Below the pieces are notes generated by a model. It was given only the letters and a program-made list of their open reading frames with translations. It did not search any database and was not told the DNA's origin. The translations under genes were made by a program, and so were the position numbers. This document shows positions 1 to 10,875 of a stretch of DNA of 64,000 nucleotides, in pieces. How positions within the stretch are numbered: the stretch's first letter is position 1; the number at the start of each line of letters is the position of its first letter. The stretch is from AC-32 sp963763475 (GTDB lineage Bacteria > Actinomycetota > Thermoleophilia > Gaiellales > Gaiellaceae), in the NCBI GenBank assembly GCA_963763475.1, contig CAVXOR010000004.1:124001-188000 (forward strand), written 5' to 3'.

Positions 1-1
1 G

Positions 2-1648
2 ACGATGCCCGCGCGCCGGCCCGAGCCGCGGCTGCAGATGATCGAGGGCGCCGCTCCCGCGCTGGCGTCGCTGGCGCCGCCGGTCCCGCTCGCGCCGCCG
101 GTCGACGTGGTGAACGAGTTTCCCGAGCTGGTCTCCGAGCGCCCGCCCGAGTTTCCACAGGAAGAGGAGCCCGACCAGGAGAGCCTCTTCGACGTGGCGG
201 TCGAGCCGCAGGCCGAGTACCGCCTGCCCGACCGGGCGCTGCTGCGCCGCTCCGCGCCGGGCGCCGGCCCCGACGCCGACCACGCTGCCCGCGTGGCCGA
301 GGCGCTCGTCCAGACACTGGCCAACTTCGGCGTGGACGCCACGGTGATCGGTCAGATCGCGGGCCCGCGCGTGACGCGCTACGAGCTGCAGCTCGCGCCC
401 GGGACGAAGGTCTCCAAGGTCGCGGGCCTCAAGGACGACCTCTCCTACGCGCTCGCGACGACGGAGATCCGCATCCTCGCGCCCATCCCGGGCAAGCAGG
501 CCGTCGGCGTCGAGCTGCCGAATACGAGCCCGAACCTCGTCACCCTCGGCGACATCTACGACGACCTGCCGGCGACCTCGAGCCCGCTCTCGGTGTGGCT
601 CGGCAAGGACATCTCCGGCCAGTCGGTGTGGACCGACCTCGCAAGGATGCCGCACATCCTGATCGCCGGCACGACCGGCTCGGGCAAGTCGGGCTGCATC
701 AACACAATCCTGACCTCCGTGCTGCTGCGCTCGACGCCGGACGACGTGCGGATGATCCTGATCGACCCCAAGCGGATCGAGCTCAACTACTACGAGTCGA
801 TCCCGCATCTCTTGACGCCCGTCGTCTCCAGCCCGAAGGAGGCCGCGGCCGTGCTGCGCAACGTGGTCGCCGAGATGGAGCGCCGCTACGAGCGGCTCTC
901 CGCGGTGCGGGCGCGCAGCCTCGCCGAGGCGAACCGCGCCTTCCGCTCGCGCGGCGAGCCGTCGCTGCCGTACCTGCTGGTCGTGATCGACGAGCTCGCC
1001 GACCTGATGATGATCTCGCCGCAAGAGGTGGAAGACGCCGTCATCCGCCTCGCGCAGAAGTCGCGCGCGGTCGGCATCCACCTGGTGCTCGCCACCCAGC
1101 GTCCGTCGGTGGACGTGATCACGGGGATGATCAAGGCGAACGTTCCCAGCCGGATCGCGTTCGCCGTCTCGAGCCAGACCGACTCGCGCGTGATCCTCGA
1201 CCAGGCCGGCGCCGAGAGCCTGCTCGGCCAGGGCGACATGCTCTTCAAGCCGCTCGGCACCTCACGCCTGCAGCGTGTCCAGGGCGCGTTCGTGACCGAG
1301 GAGGAGATCGCCCTGATCGTCGAGCAGTGCCGCGCCCAGCGGGCCCAGGAGCTGGACGAGAGCCTGCTCGAAGTGCCCCAGACCGAGCGTGAAGACGGCG
1401 CGGACGCGGAGGGCGACTTCGATCCCGACGAGGATCCGCTGCTGGACAAGGCGATCGAGGTCGTCGTCCAGACCCAGACCGCCTCGGTCTCGCTTCTCCA
1501 GCGGCGCCTCCGCGTCGGCTACACCAGGGCCGGCAGGCTGATCGACATGCTCGAGCGCCGTGGGATCATCTCGGGCTACGAGGGATCGAAGCCTCGCCGG
1601 GTGCTGGTCGACGAGTCCTCACTGCCCCAGTTGAGCGACGCGATCTAG
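2..1648 (+). CDS. ftsK: DNA translocase FtsK/SpoIIIE, 3' part
   Basis: This is the C-terminal motor of the septal DNA translocase that pumps chromosome ends through the closing septum. The frame is open to the window edge, so the four N-terminal membrane helices usual in the family lie upstream, and the ATG at 5 may be internal. A Pro-rich linker covers about residues 1-75 of what is visible. The Walker A loop GTTGSGKSG is near residue 221 and the Walker B region VVIDELADLMM near 325. The last 65 residues form the winged-helix gamma domain that reads KOPS/SRS sites. The family call is secure; the true start cannot be seen. Confidence 0.95.
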   Translation, partial: TMPARRPEPRLQMIEGAAPALASLAPPVPLAPPVDVVNEFPELVSERPPEFPQEEEPDQESLFDVAVEPQAEYRLPDRALLRRSAPGAGPDADHAARVAEALVQTLANFGVDATVIGQIAGPRVTRYELQLAPGTKVSKVAGLKDDLSYALATTEIRILAPIPGKQAVGVELPNTSPNLVTLGDIYDDLPATSSPLSVWLGKDISGQSVWTDLARMPHILIAGTTGSGKSGCINTILTSVLLRSTPDDVRMILIDPKRIELNYYESIPHLLTPVVSSPKEAAAVLRNVVAEMERRYERLSAVRARSLAEANRAFRSRGEPSLPYLLVVIDELADLMMISPQEVEDAVIRLAQKSRAVGIHLVLATQRPSVDVITGMIKANVPSRIAFAVSSQTDSRVILDQAGAESLLGQGDMLFKPLGTSRLQRVQGAFVTEEEIALIVEQCRAQRAQELDESLLEVPQTEREDGADAEGDFDPDEDPLLDKAIEVVVQTQTASVSLLQRRLRVGYTRAGRLIDMLERRGIISGYEGSKPRRVLVDESSLPQLSDAI

Positions 1649-1775
1649 GACCAGACCGGCCCAAGTGGGGCCGTCCGGCCTATGCAATCGCGCTAACTTC
1701 GGGTTAGCATCGGTCGTCTTTTGCTTCTTGGTTCAGGCGTTTTCAACGCGCACATTTTTCAATGAGGGAGGGCAA

Positions 1776-2810
1776 GTGAGGGTTTCACGTCGTATTTCCA
1801 TCGTCGCCGCGCTGCTTGCGGTGACGGTGCTGGCTGGGCTCGCTGCGCTGGTGGGCAGCAGCTCGAGCCAGGCATCGTCGCAGGCGAGCAAGGCCACGTA
1901 CCTGGCCACGCTCATCAGCGACATCGGCAAGTTCAACGACCGCTCGTTCAACCAGTCGCAGAAGGAAGGGCTCATCCGGGCTCAGAAGAAGCTGGGCGTC
2001 AAGGTCAAGCCGCTGCAGTCCAACTCGACGTCGGACTACATCCCGAACCTGACGCAGGCCGTGCGGCTGCACTCGAACATCATCATCGCGGCCGGCTTCC
2101 TGCTCGCCGGAGCGACCGACACGGTCGCCAAGAAGTACCCGAAGATCCACTTCGCGATCACCGACTACGACGTCAAGAGCGACCCGTTCAAGGGCCGCAA
2201 GAACGTCATGGGCCTCACGTACGCGGCCAACGAGTCGGGCTGTCTGGTCGGCGTCCTCGCCGCCAAGATGGCCGCGAAGGCCGGCAAGAAGGTCGTCGGC
2301 GCGGTCGGCGGCGTGAAGATCCCGCCGGTCGACATCTGGATCGCCGGGTTCAGGTTCTGTGCCCAGAAGGCTGTGCCGGGCACGAAGGTCCTGATCGACT
2401 ACTCGCAGGACTTCGTCGCGGCCGACAAGTGCAAGACGGTCGCCGAGAACATGATCGCCCAGGGCGCGCAGGTGCTCTTCCAGGTTGCCGGCGGCTGTGG
2501 CCTCGGCACCCTGAAGGCCGCCGCGGCCGCCCACATCTGGGGCATCGGCGTCGACAAGGACCAGTACCGGGACGCGGCCCGCGTGCTCACGTCCGGGGTC
2601 AAGCGAGTCGACAACGGCGTCTACCAGGCGATCGACAAGGCCAAGAACGGCGGCTTCAAGGGTGGCGGCAACCTGCTCTTCAACCTGAAGAACAAGGGCA
2701 TGAGCGTTGGCAAGATCAACCCCAGCGTGCCGAAGGCCTACATCACCCTGATGAACTCGTACAAGACGAAGATCATCAAGAAGAAGCTCAAGGTCCCGAC
2801 CAAGCTCTAA
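1776..2810 (+). CDS. BMP-family ABC transporter substrate-binding protein (copy 1)
   Basis: An extracellular binding protein of the BmpA/Med (PBP1_BmpA) family, which usually takes up nucleosides. It has 344 residues. I chose the GTG at 1776 because GAGGGAGGG sits just upstream and a basic, hydrophobic signal sequence follows directly (VRVSRRISIVAALL). There is no lipobox Cys, unlike the next copy, so it may be released or held by an uncleaved anchor. The family motif ISDIGKFNDRSFNQ starts near residue 46, and GxxK/D-rich repeats follow. It is first in a set with a second copy and one ATPase plus two permeases. The ligand is inferred only from the family. Confidence 0.9.
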   Translation: MRVSRRISIVAALLAVTVLAGLAALVGSSSSQASSQASKATYLATLISDIGKFNDRSFNQSQKEGLIRAQKKLGVKVKPLQSNSTSDYIPNLTQAVRLHSNIIIAAGFLLAGATDTVAKKYPKIHFAITDYDVKSDPFKGRKNVMGLTYAANESGCLVGVLAAKMAAKAGKKVVGAVGGVKIPPVDIWIAGFRFCAQKAVPGTKVLIDYSQDFVAADKCKTVAENMIAQGAQVLFQVAGGCGLGTLKAAAAAHIWGIGVDKDQYRDAARVLTSGVKRVDNGVYQAIDKAKNGGFKGGGNLLFNLKNKGMSVGKINPSVPKAYITLMNSYKTKIIKKKLKVPTKL

Positions 2811-2834
2811 GCGCGACCTCGAGCGCAAAACCTG

Positions 2835-2862
2835 AACGGGCGGGCCCGCGGGCCCGCCCGTT
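2835..2862 (+). terminator. Perfect 28-nt GC palindrome after BMP copy 1
   Basis: A perfectly self-complementary stretch centred at 2848/2849 lies 24 nt after the stop of the first binding-protein gene and is followed by TTTGGTT. It can form a very stable hairpin. The T-run is poor, so it may work as a partial terminator or a 3' stabiliser that lets the two binding-protein genes be expressed at different levels. Confidence 0.6.
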
Positions 2863-2871
2863 TGGTTCGGG

Positions 2872-2877
2872 CATACT
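2872..2877 (+). promoter_or_regulatory. -10 box candidate of BMP copy 2
   Basis: CATACT lies 8 nt before the ATG at 2886. That spacing would place the transcription start at or next to the start codon, giving a leaderless or nearly leaderless mRNA. It sits right after the terminator-like palindrome. No convincing -35 was seen. Confidence 0.4.
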
Positions 2878-2885
2878 TCGGCGCG

Positions 2886-3914
2886 ATGCGGGTCTTCTCT
2901 GCGCTTGTGGGTGTTTCGGCGCTCCTGCTCGTCGCCGGCTGTGGTGGCAGCAGCGGCGAGGGCTCGTCGTCCACCTCGGGCGGGCCGCAGAAGTCGGGCA
3001 AGCTGATCACGCTCATCAGCGACATCGGCAAGTTCAACGACCGCTCGTTCAACCAGTCGCAGAAGGAAGGCCTCGACCGGGCACACAGCAAGCTCGGCGT
3101 CAAGACCCTCCCGCTGCAGTCGAACTCGACCTCGGACTACATCCCGAACCTCTCGAGCGCCGTGCGCAAGAAGTCCGCCCTGACGATCGCCGCCGGCTTC
3201 CTGCTCGCCGACGCGACGAACACGGTGGCCACGAGGAATCACAACCTGCACTTCGCGATCACCGACTACGACGTCACCGGCGCGCCCTTCAACGGCCGCA
3301 AGAACGTCGAGGGTCTCACCTATGCGGCCAACGAGTCGGGCTGCCTGGTCGGCTACCTGGCAGCGGAGATGGTGAAGAAGCAGGGAGGCAAGCAGGTGAT
3401 CGGGGCCGTCGGCGGGCTGAAGATCCCGCCGGTGGACATCTGGATCGCGGGCTACCAGCACTGCGCGAAGCTCTTCAACCCGCAGATCAAGGTACTGGTT
3501 GGCTACTCGCAGGACTTCGTCGCCTCGGACAAGTGCAAGACCGTGGCCGAGAACCAGATCTCGCAGGGCGCGCAAGTGCTCTTCCAGGTCGCGGGCGGCT
3601 GCGGGCTGGGCACGCTGAAGGCCGCTGACGCCGCAGGCATCTGGGGCATCGGGGTGGACAAGGACCAGTACAACGACGCCAAGCGCGTGCTCACCTCCGG
3701 CGTGAAGCGCGTCGACAACGGCGTCTTCCAGGCCACCAAGCAGGTCACCGATGGGCACTTCCGGGGCGGCGGCAACCTGCTCTTCAACCTGAAGAACGGC
3801 GGCATGGACGTCGGCAAGATCAACCCGGCCGTGCCGAAGTCGTTCATCGACAAGATGAACGAGCTCAAGCAGAAGATCATCGACGGGGACGTCAAGGTCC
3901 CCGCGACGCTGTAG
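2886..3914 (+). CDS. BMP-family ABC transporter substrate-binding lipoprotein (copy 2)
   Basis: A paralogue of the preceding gene, close to it along most of its length and sharing the blocks ISDIGKFNDRSFNQ and IPPVDIWIAG. It has 342 residues. The start is the ATG at 2886: the product then begins MRVFSALVG and carries a clean lipobox, LLVAGC, with the Cys at residue 21, so it should be lipid-anchored on the outer face of the membrane. Its neighbours are the ATPase and permease genes of the same uptake system. A recent tandem duplication is the simplest origin. The substrate is probably a nucleoside or related compound, by family only. Confidence 0.92.
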   Translation: MRVFSALVGVSALLLVAGCGGSSGEGSSSTSGGPQKSGKLITLISDIGKFNDRSFNQSQKEGLDRAHSKLGVKTLPLQSNSTSDYIPNLSSAVRKKSALTIAAGFLLADATNTVATRNHNLHFAITDYDVTGAPFNGRKNVEGLTYAANESGCLVGYLAAEMVKKQGGKQVIGAVGGLKIPPVDIWIAGYQHCAKLFNPQIKVLVGYSQDFVASDKCKTVAENQISQGAQVLFQVAGGCGLGTLKAADAAGIWGIGVDKDQYNDAKRVLTSGVKRVDNGVFQATKQVTDGHFRGGGNLLFNLKNGGMDVGKINPAVPKSFIDKMNELKQKIIDGDVKVPATL

Positions 3915-3935
3915 CACCGGTCCGCCGCACCTCCA

Positions 3936-3941
3936 TAGAAT
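3936..3941 (+). promoter_or_regulatory. -10 box TAGAAT before the ABC ATPase gene
   Basis: TAGAAT ends 8 nt before the GTG at 3950 and no Shine-Dalgarno sequence lies between. This is the arrangement expected for a leaderless transcript of the ATPase-permease genes, separate from the binding-protein message. Confidence 0.5.
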
Positions 3942-3949
3942 CAGCCGCG

Positions 3950-5475
<1,526 letters not shown>

Positions 5476-5479
<4 letters not shown>

Positions 5480-6732
5480 GCGAGCCGCTGGCCCCGCGGC
5501 AGGGCAGCGAGCCCGAGGACATCAAGCACGCGCCGCCGGCGACAGTCGCCTCGCGGCTGGCGGTCTGGCAGCGCGCCGGCGGCATCATCGTCCCGGTCCT
5601 GACGGCGATGCTGGCGTTCCTGATCGGCGGGCTGCTCGTGCTCGGCACCGGGCACAACCCGATTCAGGCCTACTGGGACATCGTCAAGGGCGCCGGCCTG
5701 GACTGGCTCGCCCACCCGACGAACACCGACGTCGCCAACACGGCCGCGTACAACTTCAGCCAGACGCTGCTGCAGACGACGACGCTGATTTTGACGGGCC
5801 TCGCCGTCGCCTTCGCTTTCCGCTGCGGGATGTTCAACATCGGCGGCAACGGCCAGTACCTGGTCGGCCTCTACGTCGCGAACTGGATCGGCATCTCCTT
5901 CGTCCACATGACGAAGCCGGCCCACATCCTGATCGCGGTCGCCGGCGCGGCCGTCGCGGGGGCGATCTGGGCCGGGATCGCCGGCTTCCTGAAGGCGACC
6001 ACCGGCGCCCACGAGGTGATCACCACGATCATGCTCAACTGGATCGCGTACTGGATCGGCAACTACATCTTCCAGCAGGGCGGCCCGCTGCAGGGCGCTC
6101 AGAACAAGCCGCTCGACATCCCGATCTCGGGCGACATCGCCCAGAACGCGAAGCTGCCGGTCTTCTGGGGCGACGCCGACCTGCAGGGCCTGCACGTCGG
6201 CTTCTTCGTCGCGATCGGCGCGCTGATCGTCTTCTGGCTGATCCTCAACCGCACGACGCTCGGCTACGAGGTGCGTGCGGTCGGCTACAACCCGGACGCC
6301 GCCGCCTACGGCGGGATCAAGGTCCGCACCAACTACATCCGGGCGATGGCGATCTCGGGCGCGTTCGCGGGCCTCGCGGGCGGCCTCGACATGCTCGGCT
6401 ACCTCTACCACTTCGGCACGAGCGACGTGCAGGCCTCGTCGATCGGCTTCCTCGGGATCGCGGTCGCGCTGCTCGGCCGCAACACCGCGCTCGGCGTCGG
6501 CCTGGCCGCGTTCCTGTTCGGCGGCCTGCTCTACGGCACGACGCACGGCCTGCAGTCGGGCACGATCGACCCGAGCCTCGCCGGCCACCTGACCGAGATG
6601 ATCCAGGGGCTGGTCGTGCTCTTCGTCGGGGCCGACGTGCTGATCCTGGCCGTCTGGGGCTCGCGCAGGAAGCTGAAACGCAGGCGATCCGTCGGCAGCT
6701 CGGCGTCCGAACCGGAGGCGGCCTCCCCGTGA
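5476..6732 (+). CDS. ABC transporter permease, BMP/nucleoside type (subunit 1)
   Basis: An integral membrane subunit of 418 residues with about ten hydrophobic segments. It has the conserved block GMFNIGGNGQYLVG near residue 117 and the cytoplasmic coupling block typical of BPD_transp_2 permeases (VGYNPDAAAYGGI). A soluble N-terminal tail of about 35 residues precedes the first helix. It starts with GTG overlapping the ATPase stop and ends in a 4-nt overlap with the second permease, so the three genes form one translational unit. Confidence 0.92.
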
Positions 6733-7934
6733 GCACCTACGTCGGCACCGTCCAGCGCGCGGGCTCGCGTCTCACCGAGCCGACCTCGGTCGGCGCGATC
6801 GGAGTGACACTCGGGGTGATCGCATTCGTGCTCGCGATCCCACCGATCACGGCTCGCTCGCCACTCTGGCCAATCCTGCTCGGGATCGTCGCAATGCTGT
6901 TCGGGATCGTCGCGGCGAGCCGCGGCGCCTACCGGGTCGGCTTCGGAGCGATCGCCGCCGGCGTGCTCGGGGCGGCCCTCGCGGTGCTTGCGACCCGCTC
7001 GAGCACCGCGCACCTGAACCAGGTCCTAACCGCGAGCCTGATCGCCTCGATGCTCGTCTTCGCCACGCCCCTCACCTTCGGCGCACTCGGCGGGATGTTC
7101 TCCGAGCGCTCGGGCGTCGTGAACATCGGCCTCGAGGGGATGATGCTGATGGGCGCCTTCTGGGGCATCTGGGGAGCCGACAAGACCGGTAGCTGGGTCT
7201 GGGGCGTCCTGATCGCGATGGCCTCTGGCGGCGCGCTTGCGCTCGTCCACGCCTTCTTCGCGATCCATCTGAGAGCCGACCAGATCGTGGGCGGAGTGGC
7301 GGTGAACTTCCTAGCCCTCGGGATCACGGGGTATTTCTTCGTTCAGCTCTACCACGGCGAGAACGTGCCGACGGGCGTCTCGCAAATCCCGACCGTCAAC
7401 CTCACGAAGGATTCGAGCCACAACTTCTTCGCCGACTCCTTCGGCCACCTCAACCTGATGATCTGGGTCGCGATCCTGTTCGTGCCGTTGTCGTACATCG
7501 CGCTCTTCAAGACGCCGATCGGCCTGCGCATCCGCGCCTGCGGCGAGCACCCGCGCGCGGCCGACACGGTCGGGATCAACGTCTACGCGATCCGCTATGG
7601 CGCGGTCGTCCTCTCGGGGATCCTGGCCGCGATGGGCGGTGCGTACCTGACCGTCGGCTACCTGAACACCTACAACGAGAACGTCACCGCCGGGCGCGGG
7701 TTCATCGCGCTGGCGGCGGTGATCTTCGGCAACTGGCGCCCGTTCGGCGCCTTCGGGGCGGCGCTCCTGTTCGGCTTCTCGACCGCCCTGGCCTTCCGCC
7801 TGCCCGTCTACTCCTCGAACGCGGCGGTGCTCTTCCAGGCGCTTCCGTACGTACTGACTCTCGTGGCCGTGGCCGGCGTGATCGGCCGCACCGTGCCACC
7901 TGCTGCCGATGGACGGCCTTACAAGAAACAGTAG
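6729..7934 (+). CDS. ABC transporter permease, BMP/nucleoside type (subunit 2)
   Basis: The partner permease, 401 residues. An extra N-terminal pair of hydrophobic segments (about 20-80) precedes the BPD_transp_2 core. The conserved FSERSGVVNIGLEGMMLMG block is near residue 125 and the coupling region RACGEHPRAADTVGIN near 270. It would pair with the previous permease to form the channel. Its 3' end overlaps the next small gene by 26 nt. Confidence 0.92.
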   Translation: MSTYVGTVQRAGSRLTEPTSVGAIGVTLGVIAFVLAIPPITARSPLWPILLGIVAMLFGIVAASRGAYRVGFGAIAAGVLGAALAVLATRSSTAHLNQVLTASLIASMLVFATPLTFGALGGMFSERSGVVNIGLEGMMLMGAFWGIWGADKTGSWVWGVLIAMASGGALALVHAFFAIHLRADQIVGGVAVNFLALGITGYFFVQLYHGENVPTGVSQIPTVNLTKDSSHNFFADSFGHLNLMIWVAILFVPLSYIALFKTPIGLRIRACGEHPRAADTVGINVYAIRYGAVVLSGILAAMGGAYLTVGYLNTYNENVTAGRGFIALAAVIFGNWRPFGAFGAALLFGFSTALAFRLPVYSSNAAVLFQALPYVLTLVAVAGVIGRTVPPAADGRPYKKQ

Positions 7935-8265
7935 CGCGCGGGGGCGAAACGACGCGGCGCGCGGCTCGGTCGTGCTCGCGCTGCTCGGGCTCGCCGTCCC
8001 CGTCCTCGCCTACGCGGCCGCCCGGCAACTGCATGACGTGACGATCATCCAGGCGACCGGCGCGACCTGCGGCGCGGCGGTACTCGGCGGGGCGGCAGTG
8101 CTGCTGGCGCGTCGAGGGCTGCGGAACATCGAGCGCACGCTGGGACGGGTCGGCGGCGAAGGCGCTGCCCGCGTGGGGCGCCTGCTGGGCGCGATCTCGC
8201 TCTGCATCGGGCTCTGCGCCGTGATCGCCCTGGCCGTGTACGCGGTGCTGAACGTGATCGGATAG
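7909..8265 (+). CDS. Small membrane protein of unknown function
   Basis: A 118-residue protein I do not recognise with certainty. It has a basic, polar N-terminus of about 20 residues, a hydrophobic segment near 21-38, a second near 50-67 and a third near 90-115. The basic stretch between the last two would lie in the cytoplasm. The ATG at 7909 overlaps the permease end by 26 nt, so it may be translated with the transporter. A link to transport is only positional. Confidence 0.6.
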   Translation: MDGLTRNSSARGRNDAARGSVVLALLGLAVPVLAYAAARQLHDVTIIQATGATCGAAVLGGAAVLLARRGLRNIERTLGRVGGEGAARVGRLLGAISLCIGLCAVIALAVYAVLNVIG

Positions 8266-8287
8266 CCCCACCGCGCGGGATCGGGAC

Positions 8288-8293
8288 TACAAT
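8288..8293 (+). promoter_or_regulatory. -10 box TACAAT before the RodZ-like gene
   Basis: TACAAT ends 11 nt before the GTG at 8305, leaving room for a leader of only a few nucleotides. It lies in the 39-nt gap after the small membrane gene. Confidence 0.45.
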
Positions 8294-8304
8294 CGGCCGC
8301 TCAC

Positions 8305-9048
8305 GTGTTCGAGATCGGCAACAGCCTGCGCGAGGCCCGAGTCCGCCAACAGCTCGAGCTGGGGGAGGTCGAGCTCGCCACCAAGATCCGCGCCCGCTAC
8401 GTGCGCGCGCTCGAGGAGGAGAGCTTCGAGGCGCTCCCGGCCCAGACGTACGTCAAGGGCTTCCTGCGCACCTACGCGGACTATCTCGGCCTCGACGGGC
8501 AGCTCTACGTCGACGAGTTCAACTCCCGCTTCGGCGCCGAGGGGGACGAGCCACGAGAGCCCGTCGTCCCGCGGCGGACCTCGCACGTGGCCAGGCAGCA
8601 CCGGCGGCTCGAGCGGCGCTGGATTGCCTTCGCGCTGGCCGGGATCGCCGCGCTCGTCGTCTTCTTCATCGCAGCCTGGAAGTTCGGTGGCAACGGCAAC
8701 GAGGGAATCCCGAACCTCGGCACGACGACGGCGACGCCCTCCAAGAAGGTGCTGCCGCCGGCCACCTCGACGAAGAAGGCTCCGACGAAGCCGGTCTCGT
8801 TCCGGCTGTACGTCCGCGCGCTGAACGGCAACTGCTGGATGGAGGTGCGCAACTGGTCGGCGAGCGGCAAGAGCCGCTTCACCGGCACGGTCGAGCCCGG
8901 CCAGTCGCAGCGCTTCGTCGCACGGCGGCTGTGGGTCAACTTCGGCAACCCCGGGAACCTGGCGGTCGTCTACAACGGGCACCTGGTCCACGTCAGCCGC
9001 CCGGGTTCGTACGTCTTCACTGCGCACGGCTTCTCGCCCGCGGCTTGA
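8305..9048 (+). CDS. RodZ-like protein: helix-turn-helix, one membrane helix, C-terminal DUF4115
   Basis: A membrane-anchored morphogenesis-type protein of 247 residues. The N-terminal HTH_25 fold (about 1-70) contains SLREARVRQQLELGEVE and the TYVKGFLRTYADYLG block typical of RodZ. A basic stretch leads into one helix near 110-130, followed by a Thr/Lys/Pro linker and a periplasmic-type beta domain from about 165. RodZ links MreB to the membrane in rods; whether MreB exists here cannot be seen. The following cinA starts inside its stop codon (TTGA). Confidence 0.8.
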   Translation: MFEIGNSLREARVRQQLELGEVELATKIRARYVRALEEESFEALPAQTYVKGFLRTYADYLGLDGQLYVDEFNSRFGAEGDEPREPVVPRRTSHVARQHRRLERRWIAFALAGIAALVVFFIAAWKFGGNGNEGIPNLGTTTATPSKKVLPPATSTKKAPTKPVSFRLYVRALNGNCWMEVRNWSASGKSRFTGTVEPGQSQRFVARRLWVNFGNPGNLAVVYNGHLVHVSRPGSYVFTAHGFSPAA

Positions 9049-10316
9049 GCCGCCCCCGCGGCTTCGTGGTCGTCACCGGCAGCGAGCTCGTCCGTGGCGA
9101 CCGGCGTGACCTGAACGGGCCGTTCCTCGCCTCGGAGCTATTGCGCCTGGGCGTCGAGCCGGCACGGATCTCGATCGTCGGCGACGACCCGGACGAGCTC
9201 GAGGCCGCGCTGCGGGAGGGGCTCGAGGCGGAGCTCTGCTGCGTCTCCGGCGGGCTCGGGCCGACGCACGACGACCGGACGGTCGAGCTTGTGGCGCGCA
9301 CCGCCGGGCGCAAGCTGTTCGTCGACGAGGCGTTGGAAGCCGAGATCGAGTCGGTCTCGCGTGCGATCGCCGAGCGGCTGGACCGGCCGTACGCCGACTT
9401 CGCGCAGGGCGTGCGCAAGCAGGCGACGCTGCCCGAGGGCGCGCTGGTCGTCGGGATCGCGGGCACCGCGCCGGCGCTCGTACTCGAGACCGGGCGTAGG
9501 GTGGTCGTCGTGCTCCCGGGGCCGCCGAGCGAGCTGCGCCGGCTCTGGCCGCGGGCGCTCGACTCGGTCCCGGTGCGAGTGGTGCTCTCGCGCGCGCGTG
9601 AACCCGAACGGCGCGTGTTGCGCTTCTACGGCGCCAGCGAGTCCGAGATCGCGCGTGCGCTCGCGGAGAGTGGGGGCGAGGGCGGCGGCGTGACCGCGAC
9701 GATCTGCGCGCGCGAGTTCGAGATCCACGTCGACCTGTTCGTGGAGGAGGAGGGCCGCTCGCGCGCGAACGAGCTCGTGGCCGGGCTGCGCGAGCGGGCG
9801 GGGCGGCATCTGTTCGTCGAGGACGAACGCCCGGTCGAGGCTTTGGTGCTCGACGCGTGCCGCGAACACGGCCTGACGCTGGGCACTGCGGAGTCGTGCA
9901 CGGGCGGTCTGGTCGCGGCGAGGCTGACCTCGGTGCCCGGCTCCAGCGACGTCTTCCTCGGAGCCGTGGTCGCCTACGCGGACGAGGTCAAGAGCCGCGA
10001 TCTGGAGGTTCCGTCCGAGCTGCTTGAACGGCACGGGTCGGTCTCGGCCGAAGTGGCAGCTGCGATGGCCGCCGGCGCGCGGGCGAGGCTCGGAGTGGAC
10101 GTCGCCGTCGCCGTAACGGGCATCGCTGGCCCGAGCGGCGGCACGCCGGAAAAGCCGGTCGGGCTCGTTCACCTGCACGCCGAGGGGCCCGACGGCTCGC
10201 GCGCGCGGCGACTTGACCTGCCGGGCGACCGTGAGGCGATCCGTGCCCGCTCGGCGGTCGCTGCACTGCATCTCGTGCGCACGCTTCTGGCACGAAGTCG
10301 TGACGATTCGGTGTGA
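9045..10316 (+). CDS. cinA: CinA-like protein (NMN deamidase / nucleotide-associated protein)
   Basis: A 423-residue CinA: an N-terminal molybdopterin-binding-like domain (about 1-170; TGSELVRGDRRDLN and SGGLGPTHDDRT) and a C-terminal CinA/PncC domain (about 265-415) with the nucleophile motif AESCTGG and VTGIAGPSGG. PncC domains convert NMN to nicotinate mononucleotide. I chose TTG at 9045, which overlaps the upstream stop as TTGA; GTG at 9066 is an alternative. The order cinA-thpR-recA-recX is common in Actinobacteria and other bacteria. Confidence 0.9.
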   Translation: MSRPRGFVVVTGSELVRGDRRDLNGPFLASELLRLGVEPARISIVGDDPDELEAALREGLEAELCCVSGGLGPTHDDRTVELVARTAGRKLFVDEALEAEIESVSRAIAERLDRPYADFAQGVRKQATLPEGALVVGIAGTAPALVLETGRRVVVVLPGPPSELRRLWPRALDSVPVRVVLSRAREPERRVLRFYGASESEIARALAESGGEGGGVTATICAREFEIHVDLFVEEEGRSRANELVAGLRERAGRHLFVEDERPVEALVLDACREHGLTLGTAESCTGGLVAARLTSVPGSSDVFLGAVVAYADEVKSRDLEVPSELLERHGSVSAEVAAAMAAGARARLGVDVAVAVTGIAGPSGGTPEKPVGLVHLHAEGPDGSRARRLDLPGDREAIRARSAVAALHLVRTLLARSRDDSV

Positions 10317-10873
10317 GTGGCGCTGCTAGGTTCGGGGGCGATGAGCGCATTCGCCTCTTCTGCGCCCTGCGGCTCCCCGGGGAGACGCTCGACGGCCTCG
10401 TGGCCTGGCAGCGCGAGGCGCTCGACGTGCCCGGCGTCAGGCAGGTTCCCCGTGACCAGCTGCACGTCACGCTCGCGTTTCTCGGGCATCGCCCTGCCGG
10501 CGAGCTCGTTCGGATCGTCGACGCCTTGCGAGTGGCTGCCGTTGGCGTTGAGCCGCCGGAGCTGGCGGTGCGCGGCTACCGCGAGACGCGCAGCGTGGGG
10601 ATGCTCACGTGCGAAGACGAGGGCGGCCGCGCGGCTGCGCTCGCCGCAGATCTCCAGGAGCGGCTCGAGACGCTCGGCGTCTACGAGCGCGAGCGCCGCA
10701 GGTGGTTGCCGCACGTGACGGTCGCTCGCTTCCGAGAGCGGCCACGGCTCCGCCCTGCCCTTCCGGCGGTGGAGCCGTTCGTGCCGTCCGACGCTGCTGC
10801 TTACCTGTCACGGCTACGCCCCAGTGGGGCGCAATACGAAGTCCTCGAATCCATGGAAGTGGGAGGGAGATAA
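10313..10873 (+). CDS. thpR: RNA 2',3'-cyclic phosphodiesterase (2H family)
   Basis: A 186-residue 2H phosphoesterase (formerly 2'-5' RNA ligase). The two HxT signature repeats are present: LHVTLAF near residue 50 and LPHVTVARF near 130. The family opens 2',3'-cyclic phosphates on RNA. The start is the GTG at 10313 overlapping the cinA stop (GTGA); no better start exists in this frame. It sits directly upstream of recA. Confidence 0.85.
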   Translation: MSGAARFGGDERIRLFCALRLPGETLDGLVAWQREALDVPGVRQVPRDQLHVTLAFLGHRPAGELVRIVDALRVAAVGVEPPELAVRGYRETRSVGMLTCEDEGGRAAALAADLQERLETLGVYERERRRWLPHVTVARFRERPRLRPALPAVEPFVPSDAAAYLSRLRPSGAQYEVLESMEVGGR

Positions 10874-10875
10874 GA

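Noticed and set aside
1785..3917. A 710-codon open frame on the minus strand across both BMP genes
   Set aside because: It mirrors the codon pattern of two well-conserved + strand genes, has no protein-like motif and no start signal. Long antisense frames are expected at this GC content.
10341..10718. ATG at 10341 behind TAGGTT-N8 as a gene start
   Set aside because: It is out of frame with thpR and its frame has no protein-like content. The box may still drive thpR-recA transcription.
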